Position numbers and translations under genes: made by a program | NCBI RefSeq assembly: GCF_024139115.2 | Contig: NW_026943327.1 | Location: 1,053,890 to 1,117,889 of the forward strand | DNA length: 64,000 nucleotides | Origin: Armigeres subalbatus | Lineage: Eukaryota > Arthropoda > Insecta > Diptera > Culicidae | Direction of reading: 5' to 3' | Notes under the pieces: model-generated | Told to the model about the DNA's origin: nothing | Database searches by the model: none | Seen by the model: the letters and a program-made list of their open reading frames with translations, nothing else | In this document: piece by piece, positions 56,338 to 64,000 of the stretch | Numbering within the stretch: the stretch's first letter is position 1 | Layout of the letters: the number at the start of each line of letters is the position of its first letter

Positions 56338-56375
56338 ACCAGCTCTCCTAATCGCTCCCTCGCTTTTAGTTTACC

Positions 56376-56391
56376 AATGATTAAAATGTTC
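56376..56391. repeat. Target-site duplication, left
   Basis: The 16-bp AATGATTAAAATGTTC is repeated exactly at 62361-62376. Confidence 0.9.
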
Positions 56392-56999
56392 ATTCTTTGC
56401 CGATCGCTCGAAGCAGCCGGTTGTGAAGGACCGTGTCTCATCGCAGGCAATTACTTTATTCCCAGTGAGTTTTTTTCTCAAATCAGTGAGTTTTTTTATA
56501 TCCCGCGCTATCCCACTGCGGATATATAGTGGTTGCCGTAGGCGATTCGCGATCGCGAAGAAGCTGCACGTACGACAAGGGTTGTGCGTGCATTAAATAT
56601 AGTGATTAATCTGTGATTAACCACCATCCGAAATCATCCATCTATCCATCGAGAAGAGGATCGACAACATCGACAACGACGGCTACCTACTGAACGGGGC
56701 CGTGTATAAGTATACCCAAATCAGTTTGCTATTATTTCATCATCCCTTTTGTGCTCACCACACAGCAGTGGTTGAACTGTTGTTTGTCTCCCGCCAGTTA
56801 CTGTCGGCTGGCTTAGAGTGCGACAAAAACAGGGTGATCGTTTTTTTTTTTTTAATTTTTTTTTGCGCTGAATTTATTTTTTTTCTTATATTTTTTTTTG
56901 GTTTTGTCTTACACTAAAGTATTGAATTAGTTTAGTTTTAAGTTTTTTCACTCTATCTTTCACATTTTTTTTTACATTTATTATTGATTCAATCAGAGT

Positions 57000-58041
57000 T
57001 TGATGGACGTAGAAAACGGAGGCGAAACGCCTCCAAAAGATAACGTTGTCCGCACGCGTTTCTACCAAGCATCTTCTCCTGGGCCGTGGGTTGTTTACTT
57101 TCGGCAGAAAGCGAAAAGTATTGATTTCCTAGGAATCAAACGTGATTTGACGCGTCGTTTTCCGAAAACTGATTTTCATCAGATCAATCGGAACAAACTA
57201 CGTGTAACCGCACCTACATACCAGGATGCAAATGCTATCGCAAAAGACCAGAACTATAATGTGGAATATTTGGTTTATGTGCCCTCGCGGGAGGTCGAGG
57301 TTGAAGGCGTAATTAACGCAGCGAGCCTGACTTGCAAGGATGTACTTGCAGGAAAAGGCCGTTTAAAGAATGCCCTGCAATCTACCGTGGACATTCTGGA
57401 CTGCAAGGAATTGCATTCAGCAGCCATGGTAGATGGAAAAAAAAGTATATTCGAAGTCAGGTTCGCTACGGGTAACGTTTGCCGGTTCGATACTCCCAAA
57501 ATATGTAGATATCGAAAATATGTTGTTTCCGGTGCGTCTTTTTGTACCCAGAGTTTTCAATTGTACCAACTGCAAACAGTTGGGGCACACTGCCGAGTTT
57601 TGCGACAACAAGCCCCGTTGTGGCAAATGTTTTGAAAAGCATAGGGAGGAGTCCTGCCAACAACAAGTTACAAAGTGCGCTTATTGTGGCATGGACCTCC
57701 CCATGGTTCTAAGAATGTCCAGTGTACAAAAGCGCACCCAAAAAGTTAAGCGTTCATTAGTACAGCGCTCTAAGCAGTCGTATGCAGAAATGGTGAAGTC
57801 GCAAGACACATCCGCAACTGCCAACGCAACGGCTGTTATTTCAGCTGCCGTTCAAGTAAGTGATTTTTATGATGTCATTTCCATAGACGAATCGGACTCT
57901 GACGTAGCCGATATGGATGATTCTGCGGAGGTACACGTACCCGAAAAGAGGAAGAAACTGTCTTCCCCGGGATTGCGCCGTAAGAAAACAAAATCATCCC
58001 TAGAAGCTTGCCGAAATCTGATGGTAATGGGGATTATTTAA
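57000..58041 (+). pseudogene. Lian-like ORF1 (gag) with one frameshift
   Basis: The chosen start is MMDVENGGETPPKDNVVRTR at about 57000; the first frame covers the N-terminal part (VVYFRQKAKSIDFLGIKRDL, VEYLVYVPSREVEVEG). At an A8 tract (57437-57444) the reading shifts by one and continues SLRVTFAGSILPKYVDIENM, then CTNCKQLGHTAEFC and CGKCFEKHREESC (CCHC knuckles), a partial third knuckle (CAYCGMDLP) and an acidic, Ser-rich tail (DVISIDESDSDVADMDD) ending at 58041. Total about 345 residues, normal for LOA-type gag. Role: nucleic-acid binding in the RNP. Confidence 0.8.
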
Positions 58042-58299
58042 AATTCCGAAGCAGCCTGTCTATACTGCTCCTTTTGACCCATGTTGCAGTAAGACATTCC
58101 GCCATTGCCTAAAACTGATGTTACAAAGAAACATCAGTCAAGGAATATCTCTGAGCAGAAAACTGCTACTCGCACTTCCAAGAAAAGAATCTCGTCCAAG
58201 CGAGGATTGATATCCTTTAAGGACCTTGTGGATCGTATTTTGAACTTATTCAATATTCCGAATTCATTGAGGCCAATCATTGACCTCTTTATTCCAACA

Positions 58300-61200
58300 G
58301 TTGAAAGTTATCTGAAGCAATTGACTGTTTCATGGCCCTTCTTGCAGGACTTGTATCTTTCGATGGATAATACGGCCATACAAGATACAATCACTGTGCT
58401 GCAGTGGAACTGTCATAGTCTGAAACATAAATTGGACGTGTTTAAGTTTTTAATTCGCAACTCCGATTGCGATATATTTGCACTCTGTGAAACATGGCTT
58501 TCTTCTGAAGATGAAATCAACTTCCACGATTTTAACATTATTCGCCAAGATCGGAATGATCATTATGGTGGCGTTCTTTTGGGAATCAAAAATGTCACAC
58601 TTTCTACAGAATTCCCATTCCGACTGTTAATGGTTTAGAAATCGTCGCTTGCCAAGTAAATGTAAAGAATAAAGACCTTTGCATAGCTTCAGTGTATATC
58701 CCCCAAATGCCTCACTTAATCGTCGGCATCTTTGGAGCGCAGTCTCTCTTTTATCATCCCCAGTTTTAATACTGGGTGATATGAATGCACATGGTATTGG
58801 ATGGGGCGAAACTAGAGACGATAACAGAGCGCCTATTTTCTATGATTTGTGCGACGATTTCAACTTGAATATTTTGAACACAGGCGAAGTAACTCGAATA
58901 GGACCTCAAGGTCAGGAAAGTCGAATAGATCTGTCTTTATGCTCTAATTCACTATCATTAGATTGCACGTGGAAGGTAATCCAAGATCCCCATGGTAGTG
59001 ACCACATGCCGATAGTCACCACAATCAAAAGCGGCTATCAACGATCAGTGCCAGTTAATGTTTCTTTCGACCTCACGAAAAACATTGACTGGCAAAAATT
59101 CGCATCGGCGGTAAACATTGGTATTGAATCAACTGATATTCTTCCTCCACTGGATGAGTATCGATTCCTTACCGAATTGATTCATAAAAGCGCACTAGAA
59201 GCTCAGAAACGACGCGTTCCAAGTACATCTGTCATAAGAAGACCAGCCACTCCTGGATGGGATGATGAATGTACTAAGTTGTATTCTGAGAAATCTGATG
59301 CCTTTAAGGCTTTTCGTAAACACGGAAGGTCTGAGCTTTTCGAAGAGTATTTGAGGCTTGAAAGAAAGCTCAAAAATCTTCTCAAGGCTAAAAAACGTAG
59401 CTACTGGCGACGTTTTGTCGAGGGACTATCACGAGAAACCTCAATGACAACACTTTGGAAAACGGCCCGCAACATGCGGAACCGCATTTCCACCAACGAG
59501 AGTGAAGAATACTCCAATCGATGGATATTCAACTTCGCAAAAAAGGTCTGTCCAGATTCCGTACCAGCAGAACCGCTATTTCGAGAATCAGTCAATGATC
59601 CCGGTTCTTTGGGTGGACCATTCTCAATGCTGGAACTATCTATGTCCCTTCTTTCATCAAACAATTCTTCTCCGGGATGCGATAATATCAAATTCAATCT
59701 TCTAAAAAACCTCCCAGATATCGCTAAAAGACGATTACTTGACCTGTACAACTGTTTCATGGAGTACAACATTGTGCCCAGAATGGCGACAGGTCAAAGT
59801 AATAGCTATTCAAAAGCCTGGGAAACCAGTGTCTGATCACAATTCATACCGACCGATTGCCATGCTATCGTGCATGAGGAAATTATTGGAGAAAATGATC
59901 CTTTCAAGAATTGACCATTGGGTCGAGCAAAATGCATTACTGTCAAATACTCAATTCGGTTTTCGAAAAGGTAAAGGAACAAATGATTGTCTAGCGTTGC
60001 TCTCTTCAGATATACAGCTGGCCTATGCGCACAAGGAGCAACTGGCTTCAGTTTTTTTGGATATTAAGGGCGCTTTTGATTCAGTTTCCATAGAAGTACT
60101 GTCAGACAATCTGCACAGTAGTGGATTACCCGTTATTTTGAATAATTTCTTGTACAATTTGTTGTCAGTAAAACACATGAACTTTACTCTCGGCACTCTG
60201 ACAACTTCCAGAAATAGCTACATGGGCCTTCCCCAAGGTTCATGTTGCCTTGCTTTACAATTTTTATGTTACAGATATTGACAATTGTTTGGAAGGACAA
60301 TGCACGGTCAGACAACTTGCAGATGATGCCGTGATCTCCCTGAGAGGTTCATGTGCAAATGTCCTGCAAAGACCATTGCAAAATTCCTTAAATAACCTGA
60401 CTGTTTGGGCCAGACATTTAGGGATCGAGTTCTCTCCGCAAAAAACTCAATTGGTAGTGTTTACTAAGAAGCGGTACCCAGCTCAACTGAAACTAAAGCT
60501 GTTGAAAGATGACATAAACCAATCTTTATCTTCTAAATACCTTGGGGTCTGGTTTGATTCCAAGTGTACCTGGAAAACCCATATTGATTATTTGTTAGAG
60601 AAATGCCGAAAAAGGATCCATTTTCTCCGTTCTATCTCCGGAACTTGGTGGGGCGCTCACCCGGAAGACCTCATCAAACTATATAAAACGACTATTCTCT
60701 CTGTTTTAGAGTATGGCTCTTTCTGCTTCCTCTCAGCAGCTGATTGCCACCTAATCAAATTGGAACGAATTCAATATCGTTGTTTGCGTATTGCTCTTGG
60801 CTGTATGCATTCAACGCATAACATGAGCCTGGAGGTGCTTGCTGGAGTCACTCCTTTAAAGCACCGTTACTGGGAGCTCTCACTTAGATTACTGATCAAA
60901 TATGGAGCAAGTAACACACTTGTCTTAAAAAGCTTCGATAATATGCTTGAACTGGTTCATCGGTCAAGATACTTGAGAGTCTATCTCAACTACATACCGT
61001 CAGATCTTTGTCTTCCATTTTATAATCCACCTCGAGTTCACTTCGTCAATGACAGTTCCTCAATTGAATACGATCTGTCCATGAAACACGCTATTCAAGG
61101 AATACCAGATCATCTTCGACAAATATCTATCCCTTCCATCTTTTCTGAAAAATATGAACATGTGAATTGCAATAACAGATACTTCACTGATGGTTCTCAC

Positions 61201-61980
61201 ATCAACGGATCCACTGGCTTCGGTGTTTTCAATGTAAATTCAACCACCTTCCGAAAACTTCAAGAACCGTGTTCGGTTTATGTTGCTGAGCTGGCAGCAA
61301 TCAATTTCGCTTTGGGGATAATTTCCGATCAGCCCGTAGACCATTATTTCATCTTCTCGGATAGTCTTAGTTCTATCGAGGCACTCCGGTCGATGAAAAC
61401 TGTTAAGCACGCATCTTACTTTCTTACAACTGTAAGAGAGCAGATGCGTGATTTGGTCGAAAGATCATTCAAGATTACCTTTGTATGGGTCCCATTCCAT
61501 TGCCTCATCTATGGCAATGAGAAGGAGGACTCGCTAGCAAAGGTGGGCGCACGGGAAGGTGAAGTTTATATTTTCCGTCAGAGTACTCTTCAAAATTGGC
61601 AAATGATTTGGTCACACAATGAACTTGGACGGTGGCTGTTTTCCATAGTTCCCAAAGTTTCTGCGCGAGTGTGGTTCAGAGGTGAGGACTTAAGCCGAGG
61701 CTTCATTCGCACGATGTCGAGACTTATGTCCAATCACTATTCACTAAACGCACACCTCTATAGAATAAACCTGGTCGATAGCAACCTATGTAGGTGTGGA
61801 GCCGGTTACGATGACATCGATCACGTAGGTATTGTTTGGAAAACGACGCGAAGCCTCCAGAGCGCAACTATTGGATACCCTTGTGGCCGAGGTAAACAAC
61901 CCTACAGGAAAGTAGGGGTGTTTTGGGGGATCGCGATCTGGAGTATATGCAGGCCATCTATGCCTTCTTTACTTATCTGA
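58300..61980 (+). pseudogene. Lian-like ORF2: endonuclease, reverse transcriptase, RNase H
   Basis: Endonuclease: ITVLQWNCHSLKHKLDVFKF, ALCETWLS, then after a shift near 58630-58690 ASVYIPPNA, LILGDMNAHGIGWGE and GSDHMPIVTT. RT: NSSPGCDNIKFNLLKNLP, a shift near 59790, SYRPIAMLSCMRKLLEKMIL, NTQFGFRKGKGTNDCL, FLDIKGAFDSV (motif A), MGLPQGSC, a shift near 60250, then RQLADDAVISLRG (motif C). RNase H: YFTDGSHINGSTGFGVF, VYVAELAAINFAL, FIFSDSLSSIEAL and FVWVPFHCLIYGNEKEDSLA, so the D-E-D-H/D residues are present. A Cys-rich CRCGAGYDDIDHV motif lies near the C-terminus. The protein would nick the target and copy the RNA; three frame breaks prevent this. The exact ORF2 start is not fixed. Confidence 0.85.
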
Positions 61981-62360
61981 CATCAAAATCTAATTCCCTA
62001 TTTTTTTTTCTTTCTCGTTTTGTTTTGTTTTGTCTTATTGTTCTGTGTAATACGAAGCTATGGCCATCCGGAAGATGCTCCCTGACGAACCACAACTTGA
62101 GCCCGACGCTACGCTATACCGTTAATGACGTCAAATACCCGGATGAGCAGCTGTAATACCTCAAACCTGAATCCCAACCTAGTCCGTCCTGAAATTACGC
62201 AATCTAACCTTGAGTCGCCACGAGTATCTTGGTCTATACCCTTTCCCTTTACTAACTGTTGATAATAAGATGATATCGATTGTAAATATCATAAAGTCTC
62301 GGCTCCGTTAAGTGTTATACACGCCTGAGCCTGTCAAATAAACGCAATAGATAAAAAAAA

Positions 62361-62376
62361 AATGATTAAAATGTTC
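62361..62376. repeat. Target-site duplication, right
   Basis: Exact copy of 56376-56391, immediately after the A-tail of the Lian-like element. Confidence 0.9.
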
Positions 62377-64000
62377 TCAGGATCTATTTTTAGAGCACTT
62401 TGAGATGGCTCAAAAATAAATTTAGTCCTAAATTACACGGACGACCACATTTCTGTGAACTGGCTAGCTTTTTCGTTTCCTCTGGTCAACCATACAAATT
62501 ACAAGAGTAATGCTGAAATAATTAAGTGCCTTCCTACACCAGTTTTCATGTGTATTTTTGCTGTAATAGAATACTAATAGTATACTAATCAGAATCATTC
62601 AAGTAATGAACAAAAGGACCTACCATTCACTTGTCAAATCATTCAAGCCGTAGCACACCCTTCTCAGTAGTAAACACACATCAATCAACCGAATGGATCG
62701 AATTAAATAAAGCATTTGGTTGCATCACATCGCTTTTGTGAAATAACACTAAACGCTTCTTTCATGGGATAACTAACTTGACTATCATACTTGAGAACCA
62801 TAAATAACATTTATGGATGAATGAATGATTTGTAAATCTGCAGCACCAAAAGATCTCCCTGCAATCTCCCATCACTTTTGGCAATTCATTCAATACCCTG
62901 TCGAAATCTGACATTCCTTTATTAAGCTTTATGCCAATCTAGTTAAAGACGACTTTGTAAAAGTTCAGATTTACCATTGCACAAGCCATAGGAAAATAGG
63001 ATGCATTATCAAAAGCACCTTCAGTGTCTAAGATCGAAGTGCTATTTCTTTTGCTGAGATACTTTTCTCCACATTCGTTACCAACGAGTTTATACACGCT
63101 TTGGCATACAAAGAACTGGACTTAGTCAAGTGGCTTATGGGTCTCACCGTTACGCCTTGCATGTGCGTTTTCCATCACATTAGGCTTACCGTAGCCATAC
63201 TAGCCTTCCAGCTTTGGACGGTTTTCCGTTTAAAACTCACATCGTTCCTAAACGGGTGTTTTATTTACTAGGGAAGAGTGGGCAGCATTTTTGGAAATTT
63301 TCGCAATCAAGGAAAAAAAATGTATTATTACTTTTTATCAACATATGTTATTCTTGGAAGTCAAAGCTGTGATAGTAAATCAGGTGACGAGGTCGTAAAA
63401 TAATAGAAAGCCTCCTTAATAGATGAATAAAAATCGAAGACAATTTCAACATTTTTTAATTTTGTTGAATACAATAATGAAAAGCACAAACAATATTGAT
63501 ATAATATACTATTGTTGATTTTTTATATTCGAGGCTTTCTACGAGTCTTCATAAAAGCTTATTCGAAATCAATTCATTCAACATTTTTGGATAGAGTAAC
63601 AGAAAACCTTTCAAAAATGATCAGGAGTGTCTACTTTCCACTATTTTTCACCTTTTCACTATTATTCATCCTTTTTTGAGCTGACCGGCGCGGGCCCCAT
63701 GTCTTCCAGTGAAAGTATCCACCAGAGCCTCACTGACTGGTCTGACGCTAAGCTGCTGCTGCCGCTGTATTCGAGGGAATCGAACCGGTAATAACGCATG
63801 ACAGCACACGGGTCTTTTGAAGTTCAGACTGTTGGATCATATGGCGGTGAGTACTTCCTGGAACTGTGAAAATAAACGAGTTGCGATGCTGGATGTTGAG
63901 GACCCACTAATATACATCGAGGTAGGTATACGAAGGACATTCATAGAGGCTTCTCGTTTGAAATAGGTGTTGCAAGCCGTATGGTCTAACGAATAGCGCT
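62377..64000. other. Unassigned sequence
   Basis: No gene is recognised. A B-box-like GGTTCGATTCC is present on the minus strand at 63776-63786 (in a GC-richer patch 63680-63800), but no matching A box or tRNA fold is seen, so no RNA gene is called. Confidence 0.4.

Larger units (their letters stand above)
56392..62360 (+). mobile_element. Full-length Lian-like LINE (LOA clade) with 16-bp TSD
   Basis: The 5969-bp element comprises a 5' UTR (to 56999), gag ORF1, ORF2 with endonuclease, RT and RNase H, a 3' UTR and an A10 tail. The exact 16-bp TSD defines both ends and shows that the copy is full length. The presence of RNase H after the RT and the gag type fit the LOA clade; Lian is the LOA-clade family of Aedes aegypti, matched from memory. 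At least four frameshifts make it inactive, yet the intact TSD argues for a fairly recent insertion. Confidence 0.85.

Noticed and set aside
63770..63800. A tRNA or SINE on the minus strand, from a B-box-like GGTTCGATTCC
   Set aside because: No A box at the right distance and no cloverleaf could be drawn; may be chance or a decayed fragment.
1..64000. CRISPR array, bacterial operon, or integrated viral genes
   Set aside because: The tandem arrays have no spacer pattern of the CRISPR kind, the sequence is clearly of animal type, and every reverse transcriptase seen has non-LTR motifs with no long terminal repeats or envelope-like frame.

Overview
The window looks like nuclear DNA from a culicine mosquito, most probably Aedes (inference from the repeat content; no host gene was recognised by name). 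The signs are two copies of a tRNA-derived SINE matching my memory of Feilai, a Juan-like (Jockey clade) LINE, a Lian-like (LOA clade) LINE, R1-, RTE- and I-clade fragments, many small foldback and terminal-inverted-repeat (TIR) elements, and candidate introns of 67-76 bp, a usual size for mosquito introns. Coding density is very low. Almost every long reading frame belongs to a transposable element or is a by-product of tandem repeats.

Layout. 0-6 kb: small foldback elements, a long interspersed repeat carrying a (GT)n tract, and an internally deleted RTE-type reverse transcriptase on the minus strand. 6-10.4 kb: a defective Juan-like element, minus strand, with its 5' UTR, a gutted ORF1 and a frameshifted ORF2. 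10.4-17.3 kb: mostly unique AT-rich sequence with MITEs, one of them a 118-bp hAT-type element with a perfect 8-bp target-site duplication (TSD), and copy A of a 1.4-kb repeat. 17.5-27.3 kb: two domains of a degenerate 24-bp minisatellite, the second with an internal orientation switch and AT-rich simple repeats outside both arms, plus a 1383-bp TIR element. 27.4-27.8 kb: a small candidate spliced gene, minus strand. 28.4-38.4 kb: a nest of transposon debris, including an R1-clade LINE sitting inside the (GT)n tract of another repeat, a pogo/Tigger transposase relic, an RTE-like reverse transcriptase, a 51-bp satellite between direct repeats, and a second R1-clade copy with a 500-bp MITE in its 3' UTR. 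39.6-43.4 kb: copy B of the 1.4-kb repeat, split by three insertions whose limits can be read against copy A. 45.8-52.5 kb: the most host-like part. Minus-strand exon signals, a tandem array of about 340-bp units with splice-like borders, and a duplicated 260-bp block occur here together with two SINEs and a perfect 112-bp palindrome. 52.9-56.3 kb: RTE-like and I-clade fragments. 56.4-62.4 kb: a full-length but frameshifted Lian-like LINE bounded by a 16-bp TSD. The rest is unassigned.

The transposons do not form a pathway. What can be read is the order of nesting: repeat B is older than its three insertions, the (GT)n repeat is older than the R1 copy within it, the R1 copy at 35-37 kb is older than its MITE, and the I-clade remnant is older than its foldback insert. 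The best candidates for undescribed host biology are the tandem exon-like array with the minus-strand exons near 46.2-46.7 kb, and the spliced reading frame at 27.4-27.7 kb. Coordinates of repeat edges were read by eye and may be off by several bases where no TSD is given.
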